A stretch of DNA of 64,000 bases, taken from the NCBI RefSeq assembly GCF_900142525.1, contig NZ_FRBD01000004.1, positions 176,858 to 240,857 of the forward strand. The letters are read 5' to 3'. The position numbers and the translations under genes are program-made. Below are positions 52,982-61,478 of the stretch, in pieces. The notes under the pieces were generated by a model. That model was not told the origin of the DNA, made no database searches, and was given only the letters and a program-made list of their open reading frames with translations. This DNA comes from Xylanibacter ruminicola (GTDB lineage Bacteria > Bacteroidota > Bacteroidia > Bacteroidales > Bacteroidaceae). Position 1 is the first letter of the stretch; each line of letters begins with the position of its first letter.

Positions 52982-54988
52982 CTATTTCTTTTCTACTGTC
53001 AGCACACCATTGGCGATGCCGTTTGTCAGGTCGATAGTGAAGACGAAGGTATCGCCATCGTTCAGCGTAGCACCATCCTTCAGGAAGATGTTGCCGTTGT
53101 CGCTATCGGCTGCATTCACACGGAACCACTCGTTGTCGCTGTCCAGGTGGTAGTTGCCACCCTGACCGTTGAACTCAATACCCCATGATGGCTGGCCGAA
53201 GAACTTGAAGTTGATATCTGATGCTGCAAGCTGCTGACCAACTGTCAAGGTCATGCGATACTTCTTGGCGGCGATAGGCGCCATACACTGATCCCAGTCA
53301 GGATCGGTCCACCAACTCTTGTTATTGTCTGAAGTCAGGTAAGGCTTGTTCACGCAGTTAGAACCAATCACCCAGATAGAGCCAGTACCGTCTTCCTGCA
53401 TAGTAGCAGCCGAGCCATCTTCGTTAGCAGGATAAACCTGCAGATACTTATAATCAGCGTAGGCCTTCAGGTTGTAGGTTCCATTGATACAGAGGAAGGT
53501 GTAAGTACCATCGTCGTTCTTCTTGAAGAAGTCGTTATCAACAAACCAGTCGTCAGCTACGATGCCACCAAACTCGAAGGTCATACCCTTCTTGATAGTC
53601 ATAGTCTGGATGGCCTTATCCTCAAGCTCTACAGTCTGCACGCCAGCACCAGCGCCCTTCTTAACGATGAGCTTACCGTTAGCGCAACCGGCAGTCAGAT
53701 CGACGGTAAAGATATAGGTATCGCCTTCGTTCAGAGTAACACCATCCTTGAGGTAGATATTTCCGTTGTCGTGACCGTTACCATCGCCCACGCCGAAGAT
53801 CTCGCTGTCGCAGGTGAGTGAGTGGTCGCTGCCATCGCCCTTGAACTCTGTACCCCAGTTAGGCTGGCCGAAGAACTTGAAGTTAACATCGGTAGCAGAG
53901 AGCTGCTTGCCAACAGTCAGCGTTAACTGATATACCTTGTTACGAATCTGCGATGTTGCCTGATCCCACTCTGTACCTGTCCACCAGCCGTTATTATTAG
54001 AGGTGGTGAGATATGGCTTGTTGATGCCATTGCCACCAATCACCCAAAGGGCGCCAGAGCCATCTGCCTGAAGTGTAGCAGGTGCATCCTTGGTACCAGC
54101 ATAAACCTGCAGGAACTGATAATTAGGATAAGCAGTCAGCGTATAAGTACCATCGATAGCGAGGAAAGTATAGGTATCATCGTCGTTCTTCTCGAAGAAG
54201 TCGTTGTCGATGAAATAAGAATCGTCTACAATACCCTGGAAGGTGTACTGGCGGCCCTGAACCATCTCACGGGTCAGCACGTTGTCGCTCTCGGTAAACA
54301 TCAGCGGAGCTACAGTAATCTCCTCAAGAGGTCCATAGGTATAGTCGCGAGTGTTGAATGTTACCTCAACATCGCCCGATGAAACGGTCTGGAAGTCGAT
54401 ATTACCCTTCTGACCAAGAACAATCTCAGAACCGTTGCTACCAAACACCCACTCACCGTCGCTGGTCTCAAAGTGACCCTTGAAAGCTGTCTGAACTGTA
54501 TTGAAGGTAACAGAGTAGTTATAGTCATCACCCTCGGTCATAGGATAAACCTCATCATCAGAGGTAACGAACTGCAGATTGCTGAAGTGTGGGCGCTCTA
54601 CCTGAACAGGCACCTCGACAATGGTCTTTGAGGTGGTAACGTTCTGCAGTGTCAAGCGTACGATAGCCTCACCATTAGGGATATACTGCAGGAAAGGCAC
54701 ATTCAGGCTCACGTTATAGTCGCCCTCGGTCTTAGTGCGGATAGTTTTCTGGTCAACTACCTCGCCGCTGAAACAGAGTTCAGCTTTGAGGGTTGAGAGA
54801 GCAGTATGGGTTTTATCAGAACAGTTAACGTTGAAACTGCACTCCTGGCCCATCTGGGTGCTGCCAATAGAAGAGGCATTGATCAATGGGTCGCCCTGAA
54901 GCACGATATTCTGATAATCTTCGTCGATACAAGCCGTCAGGAATGGGAGAACGGCTAACATTGCGATGATAATTCTAATTGATTTCAT
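52982..54988 (-). CDS. Surface glycan-binding lipoprotein (SusE/F-position) with tandem C-terminal repeats
   Basis: The 668-residue protein has lipobox FLTAC (Cys20). An N-terminal Ig-like domain (30-130) and a second beta-domain lead into two tandem copies of a module of about 210 residues (near 240-450 and 455-668). Both copies contain DNDFF-KNDDxTYTFL, then LQVY, then NKPYLT, WWT, and NFKFFGQP-WG followed by GN-I-LKDG-TLN-GDT. These resemble carbohydrate-binding modules of SusE/SGBP proteins. It is the last gene of the operon, 19 bases after GH30. It likely holds the polysaccharide at the cell surface for the GH30 enzyme. Ligand unknown. Confidence 0.78.
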   Translation of the reverse strand: MKSIRIIIAMLAVLPFLTACIDEDYQNIVLQGDPLINASSIGSTQMGQECSFNVNCSDKTHTALSTLKAELCFSGEVVDQKTIRTKTEGDYNVSLNVPFLQYIPNGEAIVRLTLQNVTTSKTIVEVPVQVERPHFSNLQFVTSDDEVYPMTEGDDYNYSVTFNTVQTAFKGHFETSDGEWVFGSNGSEIVLGQKGNIDFQTVSSGDVEVTFNTRDYTYGPLEEITVAPLMFTESDNVLTREMVQGRQYTFQGIVDDSYFIDNDFFEKNDDDTYTFLAIDGTYTLTAYPNYQFLQVYAGTKDAPATLQADGSGALWVIGGNGINKPYLTTSNNNGWWTGTEWDQATSQIRNKVYQLTLTVGKQLSATDVNFKFFGQPNWGTEFKGDGSDHSLTCDSEIFGVGDGNGHDNGNIYLKDGVTLNEGDTYIFTVDLTAGCANGKLIVKKGAGAGVQTVELEDKAIQTMTIKKGMTFEFGGIVADDWFVDNDFFKKNDDGTYTFLCINGTYNLKAYADYKYLQVYPANEDGSAATMQEDGTGSIWVIGSNCVNKPYLTSDNNKSWWTDPDWDQCMAPIAAKKYRMTLTVGQQLAASDINFKFFGQPSWGIEFNGQGGNYHLDSDNEWFRVNAADSDNGNIFLKDGATLNDGDTFVFTIDLTNGIANGVLTVEKK

Positions 54989-55007
54989 AATCCTTACTTA
55001 TTAATGA

Positions 55008-56519
55008 TTACCAATTGCATGACACAACAGACTGAGCAGGAATCAGGGCCTTGAAGTGGCGCTGACCATCGCTGATAGTGGCATTGATGGCTTCATCGCC
55101 ATTATTCAGAACCACTACAGCATAAGTACCATCGTTGTTGCGGAAAGCAGAATAAACCAAGCCGTTCTTTACCAGCGATCTCTGAGCAGCACCAATACGC
55201 ATAGCATTAGGACGCACTACGCTCGACATGTGAGAGATGACATAGTAGTGAGAGTTGCGGGTGATGGTCTTATAGTCGAGGGCGATATCAACGGCACCAT
55301 AGCAAGTCTGACAACCACCATCGAGGTTGGGGCCCATATTCACGTCGAGCATCAGGTTCCACACCAGCACAGCCTTACACCACTGGTTAACGGTACCCAG
55401 TGTTACGTTCTTCATATCCTCCATGAGGCGCTTCGACAGGTTGCGACCATCGTTCCAAGTACCGATACTTGACTCAGAGAAGATAAGCTCCTTGTCTGAA
55501 GCCTGATTGTGGATATCGGTCAGCTCACTGTTGCTGCCACCATAGTCGTGATAGGCCGAACCTACTACCAGCTCGCTACCCTCGAACTCGTTACCAAGCG
55601 CGTTGTAAACCTTTACAGGATAATCCTCCTGATCGGCTACGTTGTCGTAGTTGTAGTTGTGGTCGAACAGATAGATCTTGGTATTGATACCAGCCTGCTT
55701 GAAGGCGCTGGCCAGCTCGGCTACGAATGGAGCTTCCTCCTGCCAAGGCATGTAGAGCGAAGCACAGTTGGCCTTGTTCAATGGCTCGTTCTGTGGCGAT
55801 ACAGCATAGATCTTGATATTCTCTTTAGCCATAGCCTGGATGAACTTCACGAAGTACTGGGCATAGTCCTTACGATAGTCTGGGTTCAGATGACCATCGG
55901 TCCAAGAGTCGAAAGGTGTCTTGGTCTCGATATTGCTCACCTTCATCCATTTGGGGCAGGTCCAAGGAGCAGCAATAATCTTCAAGTCAGGATTGATAGC
56001 CAGGATCTCCTTCAATACAGGAATCACATATTGTGTCTCGTCAGAGTAAAGACGGAAGTTCTCCAAACCTTTCTCGTCGCAAAGCGAATACTCTGTGCTC
56101 GAGAAGTCGTTACATCCGATGGAGATACGAGCGTAGCTCACACCGTAACCCTCGCTCACGCTGTAAGTCTGCTTCAGGAAGGCAGCACGATCCTCGGCCG
56201 ACATCTTCAACAGATTATAACAGGTAGAATAGGTGATGGCAAAGCCAAAGCCATCCATAGTCTGGAACTGCTGAGTGGGATCAACCAGAATGGTAGAAGG
56301 TGCCATATTGGTTGATGTAAAAATCTCGGCTGCGCTCTTGGTGAGCTGGTTGGTACCAGAACCTGTGGTGGTATAGATAGTAGCTACATCGCCCGTTGGA
56401 GCTGGAGTTTCACTATTGTTTGCTGGACGGGCAGCACCGTCGATTGATTCTATTGAGCACGATGACACAGAGAGCATCACGGCTGTTGCTATGCTGAATA
56501 TAGACATTTTAGTTTTCAT
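55008..56519 (-). CDS. GH30-family glycoside hydrolase lipoprotein
   Basis: The 503-residue protein has lipobox LSVSSC (Cys21), so it is lipid-anchored and probably on the surface. The family opening MDGFGFAITYSTCYNLL is followed by APWTCPKWMK, the acid/base Glu245 in SPQNEPLNKA and the nucleophile Glu349 in LIFSESSIG, with a C-terminal beta-sandwich. The sequence fits the GH30_3-like group, whose Bacteroidota members include beta-1,6-glucanases; glucocerebrosidase-type or xylanase activity cannot be excluded. The order SusC, SusD, GH30, glycan-binding protein resembles the beta-1,6-glucan (pustulan) locus of Bacteroides thetaiotaomicron, as remembered. The gene starts 11 bases after susD. 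Confidence 0.85.
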   Translation of the reverse strand: MKTKMSIFSIATAVMLSVSSCSIESIDGAARPANNSETPAPTGDVATIYTTTGSGTNQLTKSAAEIFTSTNMAPSTILVDPTQQFQTMDGFGFAITYSTCYNLLKMSAEDRAAFLKQTYSVSEGYGVSYARISIGCNDFSSTEYSLCDEKGLENFRLYSDETQYVIPVLKEILAINPDLKIIAAPWTCPKWMKVSNIETKTPFDSWTDGHLNPDYRKDYAQYFVKFIQAMAKENIKIYAVSPQNEPLNKANCASLYMPWQEEAPFVAELASAFKQAGINTKIYLFDHNYNYDNVADQEDYPVKVYNALGNEFEGSELVVGSAYHDYGGSNSELTDIHNQASDKELIFSESSIGTWNDGRNLSKRLMEDMKNVTLGTVNQWCKAVLVWNLMLDVNMGPNLDGGCQTCYGAVDIALDYKTITRNSHYYVISHMSSVVRPNAMRIGAAQRSLVKNGLVYSAFRNNDGTYAVVVLNNGDEAINATISDGQRHFKALIPAQSVVSCNW

Positions 56520-56530
56520 TGTTCTTTAAA

Positions 56531-58030
56531 TTAATAACCGGGGTTTTGTTCTAGATTTATATTTTCGTCGAGGGCTGTCTGTGGCAGAGGCAACAGATAG
56601 CTGTTCTCGTCGTACAGGCGCTTCTGCTCCAGACGGCCAGCATCCTTGGCATATACAGCGTTCATGTACTGCTCTACCTTACCGTTACGGCATAGGTCGA
56701 ACCAGCGCTGACCCTCGAAGGCAAGCTCCAGACGGCGCTCGTGCAGCACCTTCTCAACCATATCGCCAGAAGCATCGATATCCTTCAGGTTGACACGCTG
56801 ACGAATCTGGTTTACCAGCGATGCAGCCTGCTGGGCATTGCCCTGATGAGCGTAGGCCTCAGCCTCCATCAACAGGATATCAGCCAGACGCAGTTTGTAG
56901 CGGTTGCTATAGCTGGAGCGGCACTTATACATGAATGGATAGTGCGAAGCGGGATAGTAGTTAGACCATGTGCACTCGTAGTAAACCACGCTCTCGTTGA
57001 AGCGGATCTCATCACCCTCTGCAGTAAAGTCGCTAATCAGGTCGCGCGATGGAGTAATCCACTTGGCCCAAGTAAAGTAGTACTCATAATCGTCCAACTG
57101 GCGGCCATACATCCATGTCTCCCAGTTACCGTTACCAGTAGTATAATGTACCTCGAGGATTCCCTCGGTAGTGTTACGCTTCACGCAATCTTTCTTGTCG
57201 GCATCATAGCCCCAAAGTGTAGCATAGTCGGGCTCGAGTTCCAGACCAGCTGTATTGCGTACCTTCTCGGCATACTCAATCACCTTGGCGTAGTTCTGCA
57301 CAGGGCGCTCGGCATAAACCTTTGCCAGCATAGCCTGCGCTACAGTCTTGGTGAGCAGGGTGCGATCAGACTGACTGAAATCGGGTGCATTCTGAACACC
57401 ATCCTCCAGGTCGCTGATAACCTGCTGATAGCACTCTTCGCTTGTCATCTTTGGAGGGAAATAAGTAGGATAGACCTCCTCTACATTATCAGATGTAATG
57501 GTCTTGGCAATGCTGGTGATAACAGGGAATGAGCCCCAAAGACGAGCCATGTCAAACATCACCAACGCACGGAAGATGCGACCCTCGGCCTGCCACTGGC
57601 GATACTCTGCATCGCTTACCTGGTTCTTGGCCTTCAGTTCGTCGAGTCCGTTAATCAGCACGTTAGCCTGAGCAATATCTGCCAGATAACGGCTCCAGTC
57701 ACGACTAAGCACAGAGTTGCTGGCGTCGATAGAGTTGGTCTCGTAAGGCACTACCTCGGCACCTGTGGTACCTGCATAGGCATTATCAGAGTGCGACTCG
57801 GCTATGAGCAGCATGTCGAGCGACCAGTGCTCCTGACGGTTACGAAGCAGTTCATAGAGATTCTTACGCTGGTCGATAGCAGCCTGCTTGTCCTTCAGTA
57901 CAGCAGCCACCGAGTCGTTCAGCACACCCTCAGTCAGCTCAGTAGGATCTGAGATAGGGTCTTGGTCGAGCGAACAGCCAACCATCATGGCTGCCACCAG
58001 TGACATATATAATATTTTGATTGCTTTCAT
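56531..58030 (-). CDS. SusD-family glycan-binding lipoprotein
   Basis: The 499-residue lipoprotein has lipobox MMVGC (Cys19). Helical SusD-fold markers include AQAMLAKVYAERPVQNY, RYKLRLADILLMEAEAYAHQ and LHERRLELAFEGQRWFDLCR, with the terminal EQNPGY. It is only distantly similar to the SusD at 50188. It pairs with the SusC at 58044 (13-base gap) and precedes GH30. Confidence 0.94.
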   Translation of the reverse strand: MKAIKILYMSLVAAMMVGCSLDQDPISDPTELTEGVLNDSVAAVLKDKQAAIDQRKNLYELLRNRQEHWSLDMLLIAESHSDNAYAGTTGAEVVPYETNSIDASNSVLSRDWSRYLADIAQANVLINGLDELKAKNQVSDAEYRQWQAEGRIFRALVMFDMARLWGSFPVITSIAKTITSDNVEEVYPTYFPPKMTSEECYQQVISDLEDGVQNAPDFSQSDRTLLTKTVAQAMLAKVYAERPVQNYAKVIEYAEKVRNTAGLELEPDYATLWGYDADKKDCVKRNTTEGILEVHYTTGNGNWETWMYGRQLDDYEYYFTWAKWITPSRDLISDFTAEGDEIRFNESVVYYECTWSNYYPASHYPFMYKCRSSYSNRYKLRLADILLMEAEAYAHQGNAQQAASLVNQIRQRVNLKDIDASGDMVEKVLHERRLELAFEGQRWFDLCRNGKVEQYMNAVYAKDAGRLEQKRLYDENSYLLPLPQTALDENINLEQNPGY

Positions 58031-58043
58031 TGCTTATTGATTT

Positions 58044-61043
58044 TTAGAATTCAACTTTAAGTCCGATTGAGAATGACTTGCACAGAGGATATGTACCCCA
58101 GTCGAGTCCCTGTACTGAGCCGCTGTTACCATTCTGGTTCACCTCTGGGTCCATACCCATGTACTTGGTGAGGGTAATCAGGTTGGTAGCCGACATATAT
58201 GGCTGCAGCTTAGTGATATGAAGCTTGCGCAGGAAGTTGCGAGGTACATCGTAAGAGAGTGATACGTCTTTCAGACGGATATATGAACCATCTTCGAGGA
58301 AGTAGGTTGAGTTATGCATCTCGAATCCGGCCTTTGGCACGTCGGTAATCTGACCAGGCACACGCCAGCGCTCCAAGACGCGGGTGGTCTGGTTCTTACC
58401 GTCGTACATTCCCTCAGTATCCATGCGGCCTACGTTATAGACATCGTTACCATACGATCCTTGGATAAGCACGCTCAGATTGAGGCCTTTATATGAGAAA
58501 GTGTTGGTTAATCCGAAAGTGAAGTCGGGGTTAGGATCACCAATGTAGGTACGGTCAGAAGCCGATACCATACCATCGCCATTTACATCGCGATACATCA
58601 GTTCACCTGTTTCAGGATCTACACCGTCACTGATATAACCCCAGAATGAACCCAGAGGACGACCAGGTGTATTGCGAACCACATACTCGTTTACAAAGTC
58701 GGTAGTCTTGGCAGCATAGTAGATCTGTGTCAGCTTCAGGCTCTTCAGCTCGTTGCGGTTGAACGAGATATTGAAGTCGGTATTCCACTTGAAGTTCTTG
58801 CCAACAATGTTCTTTGAACTGATGGTGAACTCAAAACCCTTGTTCACTACCTCACCACCATTGTAAGGCAGAGAGTTAGCTGCGGCCGAACCTGAGGGCA
58901 GAGTGATCCACATCAGCATATCGCTGGTCTTCTTGTAATAATAGTCTGCATAAAGAGTCAGACGGTTCTTCAGAACAGTCACGTCGATACCGATATCGGT
59001 CTGGGTTGTGGTCTCCCAAGTGAGCTCAGGATTCGACAGCGACGACTGACTGCGAGTTGGGGTGGCGTTGGCATCGTTACCCTCGCCAAACCACTGGATG
59101 CGGTTGATGTTGTACGAAGCCAGATAGCTGTTGTTGCCCAGTCCGCTCTGGTTACCGGTCTGCCCCCAGCCACCGCGAATCTTCAGGTCGTCAATCCAGG
59201 TTACATTCTTCATAAACTTCTCGCTGGTTACGCGCCAAGCGGCTGAGAATGAGGGAAAGTAGCCCCAACGATGACCAGGAGCCAGCTTCGACGAACCATC
59301 GGCACGCAGATTGGCAGTAAACAGATAGGTATCGTTGTAGTTGTAGTTGAAACGTGCAAAGAACGACTGCATAGCCCAGTGACCAGCCCATGAGCCAGTA
59401 CCTGTCCACGAAATCTTGTTGGCACCGTTCAGGGTCTTGATATCGGCATTAGCGTAGTTCGAACCGTTAATCCAGTTGTTAGAGCTCTTATCTGTTGTAC
59501 CAGATGAACCTAACATCAGGTCAACGCCGTGAACACCGAAGTTCTTCTTGTAGTTCAGGATGTTATCAAAAGTCATGGTAGTGCGGATGCTACGTGCATC
59601 GTAGCCTGTACCATAAGTATCGCGACCATACTGAATCTCATGAGGATCAAGGAAGTTCATGGTTGTTCCCTGTGTGCGCTCCATCGAGAGACTAGAGGTC
59701 AGCTGCAGCTCGGGCAGGAATGTAATGGTAGCCTTGCCCGTAGCTATCAGCTTATTGTAGTTAGTGCGATTATCTTTTGAACGGGCGATATTCTCCAGCG
59801 GGCTGGTGATGTTTACGCCATAGAAGCTGTTGTTATACTGCTCGGGCTTCTCTGGGTTCCAGATGGATGCATAGGTTGGGGTGTTAATAACCGACAACAG
59901 CACACCACCGCGGTTGGCACCTGTACCAGAGGTAATGCCGCCACGATATGTATAGTCTGAATAGGTAACGCTGGCATTCAGGCGGAGCCAAGAACGCAGA
60001 TCGTTCTCAACAGCAGCACGGAAGTTATAACGCTCAAAGTCGGTATCATGAATCACACCATCCTCCTTGGTATAACCACCCGACAGGAAGTAACGCAGCT
60101 TATCGGTACCGTTGGTTACCTGCAACTGATAGTTCTGCACGGCACCTGTACGGAAAGTCTCCTTCATCCAGTCGGTCTGGTCGGTCAGTCCGTCAGGGAT
60201 ATTCACCAGGCCTATCTCGTCCTGCAGTTCCTTATACTCCCAGGCATTCAGCACCTTTGGCGTATGGTTAACCTGGCTGAATGAATAATGTGCATTAAAC
60301 GAAACTTTAGCAACGCCCTGCTTGCCCTGCTTGGTACCGATGATGATAACACCATTGGCAGCACGGCTACCATAGATAGCTGCCGAAGAGGCATCCTTCA
60401 GAATCTGGATGTCGTCGATATCATCAGCCGAAAGGAAATCGATATCCTCGAAAGGCACACCATCTACTACATAAAGCGGGTTATTTGAGCCATTCAATGA
60501 AGTAGTACCACGCACGCGAACGGTAGGCGCAGAACCTGGCTGACCGTTAGCCTGCGAAATCTGCAATCCGGCAGCCTTACCCTGCATACCCTGTGCGGCA
60601 CTTACAATGGGGCGGTTCTCCAAGTCCTTGGTAGATACGCTACTTACGGCTGTTGTAACGTCCTTACGCTTCACAGCACCATAACCAATGGCAACTACCT
60701 CATCAAGCAGGTTGTTGTCTTCCTTCAACACAACCTTCATCTGAGCAGCAGCCTTTACATTCTGGGTTACGTAACCAATGTAGCTGAATTGCAAAGTGGC
60801 GCCCTTTTCAACCTGCATGTTGAAATGGCCGTCGAGATCGGTAACTGCACCGTTTGAGGTGCCCTTTTCAAAAACTGACGCGCCAATAACAGGGTTGTTC
60901 TGGTCGTCGATAACTTCTCCAGTGACTTTCAGCTTCTGCGCTGATACCGTCAAAGAAAGAAGCATTGCAAATAAGACAAAGACTATTCGTCTCATTGCGT
61001 TCAGGTTTTTTCTTTTCTTCATAAATTCTTTTTTATCAGACAT
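58044..61043 (-). CDS. SusC-family TonB-dependent glycan importer
   Basis: The 999-residue protein has an unusually long charged N-terminus before the signal core (MSDKKEFMKKRKNLNAMRRI, then LLSLTVSAQ); ATGs at 61022 and 60995 are alternative starts. It has the carboxypeptidase-like domain (KVTGEVIDDQNNPVIGASV), TonB-box region EVVAIGYGAVKRKDVTTAV, the plug with AAQGMQGKAAGLQISQ and YGSRAANGVIIIGTKQG, and the barrel. It is the first gene of the four-gene operon. The promoter box lies 186 bases upstream, giving a long leader. The divergent SusR-like regulator at 61479 is the likely controller. Confidence 0.94.
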   Translation of the reverse strand: MSDKKEFMKKRKNLNAMRRIVFVLFAMLLSLTVSAQKLKVTGEVIDDQNNPVIGASVFEKGTSNGAVTDLDGHFNMQVEKGATLQFSYIGYVTQNVKAAAQMKVVLKEDNNLLDEVVAIGYGAVKRKDVTTAVSSVSTKDLENRPIVSAAQGMQGKAAGLQISQANGQPGSAPTVRVRGTTSLNGSNNPLYVVDGVPFEDIDFLSADDIDDIQILKDASSAAIYGSRAANGVIIIGTKQGKQGVAKVSFNAHYSFSQVNHTPKVLNAWEYKELQDEIGLVNIPDGLTDQTDWMKETFRTGAVQNYQLQVTNGTDKLRYFLSGGYTKEDGVIHDTDFERYNFRAAVENDLRSWLRLNASVTYSDYTYRGGITSGTGANRGGVLLSVINTPTYASIWNPEKPEQYNNSFYGVNITSPLENIARSKDNRTNYNKLIATGKATITFLPELQLTSSLSMERTQGTTMNFLDPHEIQYGRDTYGTGYDARSIRTTMTFDNILNYKKNFGVHGVDLMLGSSGTTDKSSNNWINGSNYANADIKTLNGANKISWTGTGSWAGHWAMQSFFARFNYNYNDTYLFTANLRADGSSKLAPGHRWGYFPSFSAAWRVTSEKFMKNVTWIDDLKIRGGWGQTGNQSGLGNNSYLASYNINRIQWFGEGNDANATPTRSQSSLSNPELTWETTTQTDIGIDVTVLKNRLTLYADYYYKKTSDMLMWITLPSGSAAANSLPYNGGEVVNKGFEFTISSKNIVGKNFKWNTDFNISFNRNELKSLKLTQIYYAAKTTDFVNEYVVRNTPGRPLGSFWGYISDGVDPETGELMYRDVNGDGMVSASDRTYIGDPNPDFTFGLTNTFSYKGLNLSVLIQGSYGNDVYNVGRMDTEGMYDGKNQTTRVLERWRVPGQITDVPKAGFEMHNSTYFLEDGSYIRLKDVSLSYDVPRNFLRKLHITKLQPYMSATNLITLTKYMGMDPEVNQNGNSGSVQGLDWGTYPLCKSFSIGLKVEF

Positions 61044-61228
61044 TATTTTAAAAAACGTTTTCTTCTGTAATTTATTCTCTTAAATGTTCCCTTACAACAA
61101 TCTTAATTACCTTATTAAAACTAATGCCTACCGATTATCAGGTTATAAACCTAATCAACTAACTATTCATTACTAACTTAACTAACCAATTAACTCTATA
61201 TGAAATTCCTTCGCCAAGTTTTCGGTTG
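61044..61228 (-). other. Long 5' leader of susC
   Basis: Between the -7 box at 61229 and the susC ATG at 61043 lie 185 bases without a gene. The segment is AT-rich, with repeated TTAGTTAAGTTAGT-like text on the minus strand and a small hairpin AGGTT-ATA-AACCT (61138-61150). Leaders of this length are known sites of post-transcriptional control in Bacteroidota polysaccharide loci; no specific element was recognised. The rest of the 435-base gap (61237-61478) holds the regulator's promoter region. Confidence 0.4.
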
Positions 61229-61236
61229 CAAAATTA
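61229..61236 (-). promoter_or_regulatory. -7 promoter box for the susC operon
   Basis: Minus strand TAATTTTG, 185 bases before the susC ATG. No clean -33 element, as often in activator-dependent susC promoters. Confidence 0.5.
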
Positions 61237-61444
61237 CAGCAAATGTAGGCACTATCCTATAACATCAAGACTAAAATATGGATGTTTTAAAGACCATAAA
61301 AAAGTGATATAGCTGATTATTAACGAGTTAGCTTTTTTCTACCTCATCAGGAAATATGGACAGTATCAAGAGAAATATGATAGTTTTTTTACCTGAAAAT
61401 GAACAAAAAACGACTAAAAATGATGCTCGTTAAGAATAAATGAC

Positions 61445-61452
61445 TATCTTTG
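61445..61452 (+). promoter_or_regulatory. -7 promoter box for the SusR-like regulator
   Basis: TATCTTTG, 26 bases before the ATG at 61479. An in-frame ATG at 61440 lies upstream of the box and therefore cannot be the start. Confidence 0.55.
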
Positions 61453-61478
61453 CAGGCACAAACATCAAAATAACTAAA

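Noticed and set aside
55509..56315. Long antisense open frame opposite GH30 (268 codons)
   Set aside because: Codon-mirror artefact of the GH30 gene; composition rich in Val/Leu/Ile/Gly without any motif.
56741..57532. Long antisense open frame opposite susD (263 codons)
   Set aside because: Same mirror effect opposite a well-supported SusD gene.
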